A stretch of 21,769 nucleotides of DNA from an uncultured bacterium. GTDB taxonomy: Bacteria > Bacteroidota > Bacteroidia > Sphingobacteriales > Sphingobacteriaceae. Position 1 is the first letter of the stretch; each line of letters opens with the position of its first letter. The notes beneath the pieces were generated by a model, which was not told where the DNA came from, searched no databases, and saw only the letters and a program-made list of their open reading frames with translations. This document shows positions 6,923-15,838 of the stretch, piece by piece. The stretch covers positions 1 through 21,769 of the forward strand of contig CAJBVG010000154.1 of assembly GCA_903958995.1 (NCBI GenBank), given 5' to 3'. The position numbers and the translations under genes were made by a program.

Positions 6923-7816
6923 ATGAAAACTAAATCCATACTATTCTCGATATTCATTATTTCGTGTACAAGTGCTTCCTATGCACAAACAGATACAGTG
7001 AAATATAAGAAAGGCGGTTTAACCGCTTTAAATATTAGTCAGTCGTCTTTTACTAACTGGGCAGCCGGTGGTATTAGTAATGTTAACGTAATCTCTCTTA
7101 TTAGCTTATACGCCAACAGGAAGTCAGCTGCTAGCAATTGGGAGAACAACTTGGACATGGGTTTTGGCTTACAAAAAATTGATGGTGGTGATTACCGTAA
7201 GAGTGAAGATAGAATCGAGATGAACAGTAAATATGGTCGTACCATAAACAATAAGCTAAATTATTCGGTTTTATTAAACTTCAGGTCTCAATTTGCACAA
7301 GGTTTTAATTATACCGATACCAGTGTGGTGTACGTGTCTAATTTCTTATCGCCTTCATTCACAACGCTATCAGCGGGTTTAGATTATCGTCCGACGCAAG
7401 GATTAACCATTTACTTATCACCTATTACTGGTAAAGTGACTACCGTAACCGACGACAAATTATCAAAAGCGGGAGCTTATGGAGTTACACCAGGTAAAAT
7501 GGTACGATTTGAGTTCGGATCTTTGGCTTCGATCAAATACCAAAGGGTGTTTAAAAACAATATTCAATTAAAGTCAAAACTCGACTTATTTAGCAACTTT
7601 AAGGACGTTCAAGCGGTGGATATAAATTGGGAAAATATCTTCGCTTTTCAGGTCACAAAACTGCTGAATGTTTCACTGACGACGAACTTATTATACGATC
7701 AGGACATATTAATCCCGAAAAAAGTGGAACAAAGTTCGGGAGTATTTTCTGTAGAAAACAAGCCTAGAACACAGTTTAAGCAGGTTTTCTCTTTGGGCGT
7801 AACTTATAAGTTCTGA
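6923..7816 (+). CDS. DUF3078 family outer-membrane-type protein
   Basis: A 297-residue exported protein beginning MKTKSILFSIFIISCTSASYAQ, a Sec signal peptide. The mature part carries the features I associate with DUF3078 of Bacteroidota: NISQSSFTNWAAGGISNVN near residue 37, a GFGLQKIDGGDYRKSEDRIE segment around 80-100, YSVLLNFRSQFAQGF, and a late YLSPITGKVTTVTD stretch. Alternating hydrophobic residues, many aromatics and a terminal Phe (GVTYKF) suggest a small outer-membrane beta-barrel. Function is not established. It follows mscL after a 71-bp repeat-bearing gap and lies just upstream of the rpmH promoter, with no clear terminator between. Confidence 0.85.
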   Translation: MKTKSILFSIFIISCTSASYAQTDTVKYKKGGLTALNISQSSFTNWAAGGISNVNVISLISLYANRKSAASNWENNLDMGFGLQKIDGGDYRKSEDRIEMNSKYGRTINNKLNYSVLLNFRSQFAQGFNYTDTSVVYVSNFLSPSFTTLSAGLDYRPTQGLTIYLSPITGKVTTVTDDKLSKAGAYGVTPGKMVRFEFGSLASIKYQRVFKNNIQLKSKLDLFSNFKDVQAVDINWENIFAFQVTKLLNVSLTTNLLYDQDILIPKKVEQSSGVFSVENKPRTQFKQVFSLGVTYKF

Positions 7817-7831
7817 TATTTTAAATAAAAA

Positions 7832-7862
7832 TTGCATTCTAAAGCTAGCTTCCTTATATTTG
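7832..7862 (+). promoter_or_regulatory. Bacteroidota-type promoter of the rpmH operon
   Basis: TTG at 7832-7834 (-33 element) and TATATTTG at 7855-7862 (-7 element, TAnnTTTG) are separated by 20 bp, the expected geometry for the primary sigma factor of Bacteroidota. The -7 element ends 27 bp before the rpmH ATG, leaving a short leader. This is the clearest promoter in the window and suits a highly expressed ribosomal protein gene. Confidence 0.78.
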
Positions 7863-7889
7863 CAGCCTTGTTTTAAGAAATAAAAAGAA

Positions 7890-8048
7890 ATGAAACGTAC
7901 ATTCCAACCATCGCAAAGAAAAAGAAGAAATAAACACGGATTCAGAGAGAGAATGTCTTCTGCAAACGGTCGTCGTGTTTTGGCTTCAAGAAGAGCTAAA
8001 GGCAGAAAAAAATTAACCGTTTCTAGCGAGAAGCTACATAAACGCTAA
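7890..8048 (+). CDS. rpmH: 50S ribosomal protein L34
   Basis: A 52-residue, very basic protein, MKRTFQPSQRKRRNKHGFRE and so on, ending SSEKLHKR. It is the L34 protein of the large ribosomal subunit and shows the invariant KRTFQPS...HGFRERM and GRRVLASRRAKGRKKL blocks. The length is typical for Bacteroidota, where L34 carries a slightly longer C-terminus than the 46-residue E. coli protein. It has a strong promoter just upstream and is followed by rnpA, the near-universal arrangement. The start is fixed by the family's MKRT N-terminus. Confidence 0.98.
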   Translation: MKRTFQPSQRKRRNKHGFRERMSSANGRRVLASRRAKGRKKLTVSSEKLHKR

Positions 8049-8111
8049 TCCTTCCGGTGGACGTTTTTGATTGTGGGCCAATTCAAAAATTCCATAATCG
8101 TACGGAACCCG

Positions 8112-8492
8112 ATGAAAAAATATTACTTCAGAAAAGAAGAACGCTTGTGCAGTATAAAGCAAATTGAACAGCTTTATAGCCTTGGTTCTTCTTTTTCTTT
8201 TTACCCTTTCCGTATAATCCATAGCTCGGTTTCAACCTTAACCGTTCCTGCTCAGATTGTTATCAGCGTTCCTAAACGAAAGTTTAAACGTGCTGTTGAT
8301 CGAAATCGCATTAAGCGACAAATCCGCGAGGCCTATCGCTTTGCCAAAACTGATTTGCTTTATCCTGCTTTAATAGAGAAAACCCTACATTTACATCTAT
8401 TAATTATCTATACGGGTAACGAAATAATTACTACTGAAAGCATCAGAAAAAAACTAAATTTAGCCTTAGAACGTTTACTAAATAAGATTTAA
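8112..8492 (+). CDS. rnpA: ribonuclease P protein component
   Basis: A 126-residue basic protein that binds the RNase P RNA and helps remove 5' leaders from pre-tRNAs. The family signature KFKRAVDRNRIKRQIREAYR (residues 57-76) includes the RNR motif at 64-66. The start at 8112 gives MKKYYFRKEERLCS, matching the family N-terminus; a TTG at 8067 would add 15 unrelated residues. It lies 63 bp after rpmH with no promoter I can see, and 3 bp before yidD, so it is probably transcribed from the rpmH promoter. Confidence 0.95.
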   Translation: MKKYYFRKEERLCSIKQIEQLYSLGSSFSFYPFRIIHSSVSTLTVPAQIVISVPKRKFKRAVDRNRIKRQIREAYRFAKTDLLYPALIEKTLHLHLLIIYTGNEIITTESIRKKLNLALERLLNKI

Positions 8493-8495
8493 GCA

Positions 8496-8708
8496 ATGTT
8501 TTCATTCCTTTTCACCCTAATCATCCGTATTTACCAAAAATTGATCTCCCCTATTTTACCGAATGCTTGTCGTTATACTCCAACGTGTTCAGAATATGGT
8601 GTGCAGGCCATCAAGAAATATGGTGCTTGGCGTGGTGGATGGAAAGCACTTAAACGAATTTCAAGTTGCCACCCTTGGGGAGGCAGTGGATATGACCCTT
8701 TACAATAA
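8496..8708 (+). CDS. yidD: membrane protein insertion efficiency factor YidD
   Basis: A 70-residue protein with an amphipathic, membrane-associating N-terminus (MFSFLFTLIIRIYQKLISPI) and the conserved Cys blocks CRYTPTCSEY and CHPWGGSGYDP. YidD sits at the inner face of the membrane and aids insertion by YidC. Its place 3 bp after rnpA is the classic order, although here yidC does not follow. Length and motifs are complete. Confidence 0.96.
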   Translation: MFSFLFTLIIRIYQKLISPILPNACRYTPTCSEYGVQAIKKYGAWRGGWKALKRISSCHPWGGSGYDPLQ

Positions 8709-8715
8709 TTAGGAT

Positions 8716-10380
8716 ATGAAGAGATTTAAGAAAATTAGTTTAACATTCGGTATTATCATTTCAGTGATTGGCTCCTTTGCCTTCGTTGATAATTACTTTG
8801 AAATATCGAAGAACCTTGAAATTTTCACAACGACCTACAAAGAAATCAATGCCAATTATGTAGACGACATCGATGCAGCAAAAATGATGCGCACTGGAAT
8901 CGAAGCTATGGTAGAGTCGCTCGACCCTTACACTAACTTTATTTCAGAATCGGAAGTAGAAGACTATCGCTTCATGACTACAGGGCAGTACGGAGGCGTA
9001 GGAGCAACAATCTTCCAACGCGACAAGTATATTCTCATCCGCGAGACATACGAAGGTTACCCGGCCCAAAAGGCTGGTTTACGTCCAGGCGATATCATCT
9101 TAGAAATAGATGGGAAAGTACTATATGGAAAAAACAATAATGAGGTGAGTAAATTCCTCAAAGGCTCGGCAGGTACAGAATTGAAAGTGATTATAAAACG
9201 TGATGGCGAAGAAAAGCCGCTAAACATCACCTTAAAAAGAGAAGAAATCCAAATTAGCAATGTTCCATACTATGGTATGGTAAACGATCATATTGGAATT
9301 ATTCAATTAAAAGGATTTACTCAAAATGCTGGCAAAGAAGTGAAGCTAGCTTTAAATGAATTAAAGAAAAACAAAAATCTTACTGGAGTAATTTTAGATT
9401 TACGTGGCAACCCTGGAGGGTTATTACACGAAGCGGTAGATATCTCCAATATATTTGTAAACAAAGGAGAATTTGCAGTTGATACGCGTGGTAAAAATAA
9501 AGACTCTAATAAAAAATATTTTACGATTAATGAGCCTATCGATGCTGAAATTCCATTGGCAATATTAACAAACAGCAGTTCAGCTTCTGCATCAGAAATT
9601 GTTTCGGGTGTGGTACAAGATGTAGACCGTGGTGTAATTGTTGGCCAACGTACATTTGGTAAAGGACTTGTGCAAACAACTCGTCCGCTTACCTACAATG
9701 CACAATTGAAAATCACCACAGCAAAGTATTACATCCCTAGTGGACGTTGTATTCAAGCATTAGATTATTCAAATAGAAACGCAGATGGCTCGGTTGGCAA
9801 AGTGCCTGATTCATTAATTAAAGAGTTTAAAACTAAAGCAGGTAGAAAAGTGTACGATGGTGGTGGTGTTGCTCCAGACTTCAAGACAGATGTTCCGGTT
9901 TATGCTAGCATTACGCAAAGCTTATTAAATAAAAACATCATTTTTGATTATGTAAATCTATATGTGAAGAATCATCCATCAGCACCTTCAATTTCTACAT
10001 TTATGTTGAATGCTAATGAATACAATGAATTCGTGACCTATGTAAAATCAAAAGATTTCGAATACAATACAAAATCGGAGCGCTTACTCGATGATTACAA
10101 AGAAGCAGCAGTAAAAGAGAAATACTACGATGCAGTAAAGGCAGATTTCGAGCAATTACGTTCTAAATTACTACACGATAAAGGTGCGGACTTAATAAAG
10201 TTCCAATCAGAAATAAAAGAAATATTGGAAGAAGAAATTGCTTCTCGTTATTATTTCCAAAAAGGAAGAATACAACAATCATTAAAAAATGATGTTGATG
10301 TAAAGAAGGCTATAGAAGTATTAAATGATAAAGCTCTATATTCGGTTACCTTAAAAAGTAAAGACTTAAGCAAAAACTAA
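8716..10380 (+). CDS. S41 family C-terminal processing peptidase with PDZ domain
   Basis: A 554-residue serine protease of the CtpA/Prc type, probably periplasmic and anchored by the N-terminal hydrophobic segment (about residues 8-24). A PDZ domain (about 85-175, with YGGVGATIF and PAQKAGLRPGDIILEIDG) recognises substrate C-termini. The catalytic domain contains LDLRGNPGGLL (228-237), the nucleophile Ser291 in SSSASASEIVSG, and general base Lys316 in RTFGKGLVQ; the 25-residue spacing equals Ser452/Lys477 of E. coli Prc. A helical, charged C-terminal region follows. It starts 7 bp after yidD and its stop abuts the next ATG, so it belongs to the rnpA-yidD transcript. Natural substrates are unknown. 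Confidence 0.93.
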   Translation: MKRFKKISLTFGIIISVIGSFAFVDNYFEISKNLEIFTTTYKEINANYVDDIDAAKMMRTGIEAMVESLDPYTNFISESEVEDYRFMTTGQYGGVGATIFQRDKYILIRETYEGYPAQKAGLRPGDIILEIDGKVLYGKNNNEVSKFLKGSAGTELKVIIKRDGEEKPLNITLKREEIQISNVPYYGMVNDHIGIIQLKGFTQNAGKEVKLALNELKKNKNLTGVILDLRGNPGGLLHEAVDISNIFVNKGEFAVDTRGKNKDSNKKYFTINEPIDAEIPLAILTNSSSASASEIVSGVVQDVDRGVIVGQRTFGKGLVQTTRPLTYNAQLKITTAKYYIPSGRCIQALDYSNRNADGSVGKVPDSLIKEFKTKAGRKVYDGGGVAPDFKTDVPVYASITQSLLNKNIIFDYVNLYVKNHPSAPSISTFMLNANEYNEFVTYVKSKDFEYNTKSERLLDDYKEAAVKEKYYDAVKADFEQLRSKLLHDKGADLIKFQSEIKEILEEEIASRYYFQKGRIQQSLKNDVDVKKAIEVLNDKALYSVTLKSKDLSKN

Positions 10381-11178
10381 ATGGTTGATATTATAATTCT
10401 TGTATTACTCGGTGGACTTGGTGGATTATTAGCTGGCTTGTTAGGAATTGGTGGTGGTATTATTTACGTACTGATATTCGATTATTACTTACATAAATTA
10501 GGTGTTCCCAATGAACTCATTGTACCATCAATCATTGCAAATTCTATGTTTGCCATACTTTTCGCAGGAGTAAGTGGGAGTTATAAGCAATGGAAAAATA
10601 AGAATTTCTTCCCAAAAGAAATGCTTACAACTGGAATAGCAGCATCAATAAGTTCAATTGCGTTTTCTTATATTATTAGTCAAGGACATTGGTACACAAA
10701 AGAAAAATTCACATTCGTTTTTATTATACTATTATTATTAATTGCAATACGTTTATTCACTCAACGTAAAAAAGTAGAAAGCACTGAACATCCGGTTCCT
10801 AATCCGCTTCCGCTAAGCATTACAGGATTAATATCGGGTACCATTGCAGCATTTTCAGGCATTGGTGGTGGTGTAATTATCGTACCGATATTAACAGACT
10901 TTTTAAAATTGCCAATTAAGAAAGCTACTTCCATTTCGTTAGGTGTTATTAGCATCATGGCATTATCTACATCACTTTATAATAGTTTTTTTAGTGCTGC
11001 AAATGCGTCGGGCCATTCCTTAATTGTATTTTCATTAGCACTTCCAGTAGCCATTGGTAGTTTAATTGCTTCGCCAATTGGAGTGAGTATTTCTAATAAA
11101 TTAAATCCAAAACATATCCGTTTAATTTTAATTGTATTTTTATTAGTCGTTATTTCGAAAATGATAATCAGTTTGTAA
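10381..11178 (+). CDS. TauE/SafE family membrane permease
   Basis: A 265-residue integral membrane protein with about eight hydrophobic segments. It shows the internal duplication of the TauE/SafE (DUF81) family: GLLGIGGGIIYVLI near residue 20 and FSGIGGGVIIVPIL near 160, each a glycine-rich loop at the start of a half. Members export or import sulfur-containing anions or other organic acids; the substrate here cannot be told. Its ATG follows the S41 peptidase TAA with no gap, and its own TAA directly abuts the tsaB ATG, so the three genes are almost certainly one transcript with coupled translation. Confidence 0.9.
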   Translation: MVDIIILVLLGGLGGLLAGLLGIGGGIIYVLIFDYYLHKLGVPNELIVPSIIANSMFAILFAGVSGSYKQWKNKNFFPKEMLTTGIAASISSIAFSYIISQGHWYTKEKFTFVFIILLLLIAIRLFTQRKKVESTEHPVPNPLPLSITGLISGTIAAFSGIGGGVIIVPILTDFLKLPIKKATSISLGVISIMALSTSLYNSFFSAANASGHSLIVFSLALPVAIGSLIASPIGVSISNKLNPKHIRLILIVFLLVVISKMIISL

Positions 11179-11856
11179 ATGTTACTTCTACTCATTGAAA
11201 CTTCTAGTATTAATTGTTCGGTTGCTTTATGCGATGAACATCAAGTATTAGCATCCATCGAAAAATGCGAGCAGAATGTACACGCGAGTTTTTTAACATT
11301 ATATATAAACGAAGTACTCACTACAGCCAATAAGAAAATCGAAGACATCGATGCTATTGCTGTTGGTAAGGGTCCAGGATCGTATACCGGATTAAGAATT
11401 GGAGTTTCTACAGCTAAAGGATTATGTTACTCTTTAGATAAACCATTAATCTCTTGCAATAGCTTAAACACTTTATTTATTCAAGCAAAAGAAATTAATC
11501 ATCAAGAAAATGCAATTTATTGCCCATTAATTGATGCCCGAAGAATGGAAGTCTATTCTTGCATGATGAATGCTCGAGGGGAATCATTAAGCGAAATCTC
11601 TGCCATCATTTTAAACGAACAGAGTTATGAGGAAATCTTAAAAGAGAACAAAATGATTTTCTTTGGGGATGGTGCAGAAAAAACGAAATCGTTATTCACT
11701 TCTTCCGAAAACATAGAATACATCGACAACCTCTACCCTTCTGCCACTGCGATGAAGGAGGAAGCCCTAATGAAATTTCACTCAAAAGATTTTGAAGATG
11801 TGGCCTATTTTGAACCTTATTATTTAAAGGAGTTTTTCCTAACCACAAAAAAATAA
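11179..11856 (+). CDS. tsaB: tRNA threonylcarbamoyladenosine biosynthesis protein TsaB
   Basis: A 225-residue ASKHA-fold protein that pairs with TsaD and TsaE to place t6A at position 37 of ANN-decoding tRNAs. The N-terminus LLLIETSSINCSVAL is the phosphate-1-like loop, and GKGPGSYTGLRIGVSTAKGL (about 64-83) is the family signature. A dedicated protease active site is not expected; TsaB is a paralogue of TsaD that lacks the metal site. It is the last gene of the rightward cluster, starting directly on the TAA of the permease and ending just before a strong intrinsic terminator. Confidence 0.95.
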   Translation: MLLLLIETSSINCSVALCDEHQVLASIEKCEQNVHASFLTLYINEVLTTANKKIEDIDAIAVGKGPGSYTGLRIGVSTAKGLCYSLDKPLISCNSLNTLFIQAKEINHQENAIYCPLIDARRMEVYSCMMNARGESLSEISAIILNEQSYEEILKENKMIFFGDGAEKTKSLFTSSENIEYIDNLYPSATAMKEEALMKFHSKDFEDVAYFEPYYLKEFFLTTKK

Positions 11857-11859
11857 CAT

Positions 11860-11893
11860 AAAAAAATCCCGTTGTTTCCAACGGGATTTTTTT
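11860..11893. terminator. bidirectional intrinsic terminator
   Basis: A perfect 15-bp inverted repeat, seven A then TCCCGTTG, a TTTC loop (11875-11878), then CAACGGGA and seven T. It works in both directions: the T-run ends tsaB transcripts and the A-run serves the convergent OmpA gene. It starts 4 bp after the tsaB stop and lies 17 bp from the end of the OmpA gene. Confidence 0.95.
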
Positions 11894-11909
11894 ATATCAA
11901 CCCTTGCTG

Positions 11910-14087
11910 TTATTCAAGAATTGTAAATTCTACTCTTCTATTTTTAGCTCTACCTGCTGCAGTTTTATTATCAGCAACTGGTTTACTAGGTCCGTAACCT
12001 TTTGCAGTAACTCTAGCAGCATCTATGCCTTTATCAGTAAAGAATTTCTTCACTGCATCAGCTCTACTTTGTGATAATTTAAAGTTAGCTACAGATTTAC
12101 CAGCATTATCAGTATGACCTTCTATTAATAATTTAAACGATGGTTTCTTAACCATTAATTCATTTAATAATGTTAATGAAGTGAATGATGATTCAGAGAT
12201 AATTGCTTTTCCTGTTTCGAAGTTTAAGTTACTAAACACTTTGTTTATCACTTCTTGCTCTTCAACAGTAAGTTCTACTTTTTGAGGAATTGCAGGGCAA
12301 CCATTGTTGTCTGCAGGACCTGCAACATTAGGGCATTTATCATCTTTATCAAAGATACCATCACCATCAATATCAGCCCATGGGCAACCTTTATTTTCTA
12401 AAGGACCAGGAGTATTGATACATGAGTCAACGTTATCAAATAATAAGTCACCATCAGTATCTGGGCAACCATTGTGGTCTTTAACTCCAGCACTGCTCGG
12501 ACAAGCATCATCTTTATCAGGAATACTGTCGTTATCAGCATCTGGCCAAGGGCAACCTTTATTTTCAACCGGACCTACTGTTAACGGACAAGCATCATCT
12601 TTATCAAACACACCATCTTTATCAACATCTGGCCATGGGCAACCTTTGTTTTCCGAAGGACCAGCAGAGTAAGGACAATCGTCGATTACATCTAACACAC
12701 CATCACCATCTGAATCTGCTGGTAATGCTGCTTGTTGAACTGGTTGTTTACGTGGACAACGGCCGAATCCCCAAGCAATACCAAAGTTGAAATCCGTACC
12801 TAAACCTAAGGTAGGTTTCTTGGTATGATCAGCAACTTGTTGTGAAACTTGGTAAGTATTTAAGATTTTTTCTGAACCGAAATATAAATCCAACCCTCTA
12901 TTTCTCCATAAGAACTGACCACCAACAGTAGCAAAACCATTCGTATTGTAAGCTCCTAAAGCAATTAAGTTGATTCGACGGAATACTCTAATGTTATTGA
13001 TAAATACAAAATCAATATTATCAAAATATAAAGGTTTAGAAACAATTATTGTTTGATGTAACCAGTTCGCCCAACGGTATTGAGCAGAGAATTCTACACG
13101 AGTTAATAATTTAGATGTATACGATCCTTTGATGGTGTCCATACTAAAGCTCGAAAAATCTTTCAAAATAGAATCTTGAATCGTAGAATCAGCTAAAGCG
13201 GGAACCCCAGTAAAACGTACTGTCTTACCTAATCTATACGTTTGCGAATTTGAATTCCAAGTAATCCCACCTAAGTCTAAAATCGAAGCACTTAATGTTA
13301 ATTTCTTAGTAACATCCAATTGTAAACCTCCTGAAAAAGCGAAACCTTTATTATTCATTACATCGCTTACTAAATTTCCGATGGTATCAACAGAATTAGG
13401 GTTTACTGATGTATTAATTTCACCATTTACCGTAATATCAATGGTATCTCCTTGTGCTGAGGTTACAAACTTTGTGTCTTTAATGTCAAGCGACACGTTG
13501 GCTAAACCAACTAAGTAACCAACCTTAAATCCACCGGATAAGTTCTTATAAATTTGACGACGGAAACCAACACCAGTTTCTATATAGGTGTTTGCTAATC
13601 CCCCTAAATCAAGGAAACCATCAATAGATTTCCCACGATACGGGTAGTTACCTTGTGTGAAGAAGTTGAATATACCATTGTTGATATTAAAACCTGCTTC
13701 CATTTTGAGTTGAGAATAGATCGACATTTCGGCCTCTCTTTTTCTACTCAAGCGAACTTTCAACATAAAAATATTGTAGTTCATCTTCATATTTAATGAG
13801 TTTTTACCCCCATTAGCTAAACTTAATTCTGATAAGTTTTCACTGGCTAAAAACGACTTTACAAAATCATTTGCTTCACCAGTTAAGTTCATATCTACAC
13901 CCAATGATGGGAAGATGAAAAAGTTTGTTGCCCACGAACGGCAAGAGTCCATCGACTTATGGTGTGGGTTTTGTATTCCATCGTATAAAGTACGAGTGTA
14001 ATACAAGGAATAACGCTGTGCGTTTGCTGCGGATACTATTAGTAAAAATAGTATCGGCATTAATATATATCGAGTTAGACGTTTCAT
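11910..14087 (-). CDS. OmpA family outer-membrane protein with thrombospondin type-3 repeats
   Basis: A 725-residue protein with a signal peptide (MKRLTRYILMPILFLLIVSA, cleavage near ANAQ). Residues ~25-445 form a beta-rich domain with many aromatic-ending strands, resembling the DUF5723-type barrels of Bacteroidota (YYTRTLYDGIQNPHHKS near the start). Residues ~458-598 are Asp/Cys-rich thrombospondin type-3 repeats that bind calcium. Residues ~605-725 are an OmpA C-terminal domain; Asp660 in EGHTDNAG and Arg675 in LSQSRAD, 15 apart as in E. coli Asp271/Arg286, should bind diaminopimelate in peptidoglycan. It probably links the outer membrane to the wall. A lipoprotein gene lies 41 bp upstream on the same strand. 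Confidence 0.92.
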   Translation of the reverse strand: MKRLTRYILMPILFLLIVSAANAQRYSLYYTRTLYDGIQNPHHKSMDSCRSWATNFFIFPSLGVDMNLTGEANDFVKSFLASENLSELSLANGGKNSLNMKMNYNIFMLKVRLSRKREAEMSIYSQLKMEAGFNINNGIFNFFTQGNYPYRGKSIDGFLDLGGLANTYIETGVGFRRQIYKNLSGGFKVGYLVGLANVSLDIKDTKFVTSAQGDTIDITVNGEINTSVNPNSVDTIGNLVSDVMNNKGFAFSGGLQLDVTKKLTLSASILDLGGITWNSNSQTYRLGKTVRFTGVPALADSTIQDSILKDFSSFSMDTIKGSYTSKLLTRVEFSAQYRWANWLHQTIIVSKPLYFDNIDFVFINNIRVFRRINLIALGAYNTNGFATVGGQFLWRNRGLDLYFGSEKILNTYQVSQQVADHTKKPTLGLGTDFNFGIAWGFGRCPRKQPVQQAALPADSDGDGVLDVIDDCPYSAGPSENKGCPWPDVDKDGVFDKDDACPLTVGPVENKGCPWPDADNDSIPDKDDACPSSAGVKDHNGCPDTDGDLLFDNVDSCINTPGPLENKGCPWADIDGDGIFDKDDKCPNVAGPADNNGCPAIPQKVELTVEEQEVINKVFSNLNFETGKAIISESSFTSLTLLNELMVKKPSFKLLIEGHTDNAGKSVANFKLSQSRADAVKKFFTDKGIDAARVTAKGYGPSKPVADNKTAAGRAKNRRVEFTILE
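12294..12716 (-). repeat. coding repeats: thrombospondin type-3 units
   Basis: This part of the OmpA-family gene encodes about five Ca-binding units built on DxDxDGxxDxxDxCP. Three share an ENKGCPW start (residues 479, 508 and 564); the first two are 29 residues (87 bp) apart. One unit (HNGCPDTDGDLLFDNVDSC) is shorter and more diverged. The near-identical DNA makes the stretch open to unit gain or loss by slippage or recombination. Confidence 0.85.
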
Positions 14088-14128
14088 ATTTTTCTTTGTT
14101 TGAAATCTATATTATTGAATTACTAATA

Positions 14129-15757
14129 CTACTTAATTGGTGTAGCGGTGACTTTTATTCTAGCCTTCACATCGAAGCCTAGTTTGTAGTCGGTGTAAAT
14201 CTTAGGTGAATTAGCTGTAGTGTTAATCTTAGCTTTAATTCCTAAGTTCTTTACTGTTTTTAGTTTTTCAAACAAATTTTGAGACAATGCTACCTCGAAT
14301 GTTGATTTACTAGGAGAGATTACTTTTTCTTCTCCATTTACTATACCTGTAGTTGCTCCTACCATAACAATACTTGCCAATTTAGCTACCGAGTCGGTCG
14401 CACCATTTAAAGCATTTAAATCAATATTGATATCATAAGGGAAACCATTGGTTATGGTGAAATAGAAAATACCAGTGTCTAATACAGCGAGACTAGTATC
14501 AATATTTAACGACTGGAATAATTCAAATGGCTTGATTGATTCTAATCTCAATTGATTAAATGATACTGCAAATGGAATAGTAGCATCAACGTATAATTTC
14601 AAATCACTATTCTCGTGAAAGAAGTATGCCAATGGGTCTGGGTTGTTAAACGTACTACCTACCCCTGCTGTTACCTTAATTGTTGTAGGGAAGTTCGTTA
14701 ATACATCCGCTAAATTACTAGTTGATTCATTAATTACTGCTGGATTATCTTGGAAAATTGGTGCATTTCCAGTTAATGTCGACTGAGAAATATTAACATC
14801 CAATGGTGTCATGGCAACTTTTTGACCAGTAACTCCATTTGTTGTTTCTAAAACTAAGCGCATACCTAAAGGAATACCCATTCTACTTTGGAAGTTTAAT
14901 TTCACATCCACATCTTTTAACGATATCGATCCCGACTTAATACCTTTATATGTTTCTGCAGGTACTAATTGAGATGTAGTACTTGTTGACGTTTGGTTTG
15001 AAAGTACTTGTTGTAAGATGGTTGATTTCCCTTGCCAGTATTTTACACTTACATCCATAAACTGAATGGTAATACCTGCCGAACCTCCAGCTGGACCTTG
15101 AATAGGGCTTGCTGAATTGAATTGGAAGTACACCATACTCGTATCCATTGCTCCTCCTGGCTTACCTGTTAAATCCCAAATAGATTCGCCAATAGGAAAC
15201 ACTTGTTCGAATGTTTGTCCTGATGTAATAGTTAATGGACCTGTAGTAAACTCAGTTCCATTTACTAATAGTCCAGGGATTTTAATATCTAAACCATTAA
15301 AATCAAATGCCTTCGCATTTTGAATAATGATTTTAATTTGTGCACTGTGTAAAGCTAATGTTTTCACCTTACTTAAGCTCATAATTAGATTTACATCTAA
15401 ATCAGCTTCTGTTGGGAAAACGTCGCTTCCTCCACTGTTCGGGAATGTTAATACCTTCGGTGGTGCTGGTGCAGCTGTTTGAACAATTTTCAAGGCATCC
15501 CCCAATGCTTCTGCATTCAACACTTCCAGAGTATCTAGGAATCCAATTTTTAAATAGCCTGTTGGATCAGTTTTAATAAAACTGGTATCCTTTACCAAGT
15601 TTTTTAAATCCAATTCACCATAAACTAATGGTAAGATGTAATCTGGTGAGAGCTTTGGTTTAGCCAAGTCTTCATCTATACTACAAGCACTTAACAGTAA
15701 TCCTGTTGAGGCTATACAGAGTAAGATTAATCGATTTAGAGATCGCATAAAGTACAT
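14129..15757 (-). CDS. large exported lipoprotein, function unknown
   Basis: A 542-residue protein with a type II signal: MRSLNRLILLCIASTG, then the lipobox LLSAC with Cys25 as the lipidated residue. Asp and Glu soon after the Cys (CSIDED) fit Bacteroidota lipoproteins. The mature part is beta-rich, with long runs of Val, Leu, Thr and Asn and no catalytic motif that I recognise. Two ATGs are possible, at 15757 (MYFMRS) and 15748 (MRS); the second gives a more ordinary signal peptide, and both leave the lipobox intact. It ends 41 bp before the OmpA-family gene on the same strand, so the two may be co-expressed and act together at the outer membrane. Lipoprotein nature is solid; role unknown. 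Confidence 0.8.
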   Translation of the reverse strand: MYFMRSLNRLILLCIASTGLLLSACSIDEDLAKPKLSPDYILPLVYGELDLKNLVKDTSFIKTDPTGYLKIGFLDTLEVLNAEALGDALKIVQTAAPAPPKVLTFPNSGGSDVFPTEADLDVNLIMSLSKVKTLALHSAQIKIIIQNAKAFDFNGLDIKIPGLLVNGTEFTTGPLTITSGQTFEQVFPIGESIWDLTGKPGGAMDTSMVYFQFNSASPIQGPAGGSAGITIQFMDVSVKYWQGKSTILQQVLSNQTSTSTTSQLVPAETYKGIKSGSISLKDVDVKLNFQSRMGIPLGMRLVLETTNGVTGQKVAMTPLDVNISQSTLTGNAPIFQDNPAVINESTSNLADVLTNFPTTIKVTAGVGSTFNNPDPLAYFFHENSDLKLYVDATIPFAVSFNQLRLESIKPFELFQSLNIDTSLAVLDTGIFYFTITNGFPYDINIDLNALNGATDSVAKLASIVMVGATTGIVNGEEKVISPSKSTFEVALSQNLFEKLKTVKNLGIKAKINTTANSPKIYTDYKLGFDVKARIKVTATPIK

Positions 15758-15838
15758 AGTAAATAATTTAGTTGTTAGTTATAATTGATAAATATAATGA
15801 AAAGTAGAGAAAGTAATAAAATATTAACATCAATTAAT

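Noticed and set aside
8034..8222. Minus-strand open frame across the rpmH-rnpA junction
   Set aside because: It lies antisense to rnpA and has no recognisable protein features.
12304..12672. Plus-strand 122-codon open frame in the OmpA gene
   Set aside because: It is the antisense shadow of the thrombospondin repeats; its Ser/Pro/Gly periodicity simply mirrors them.
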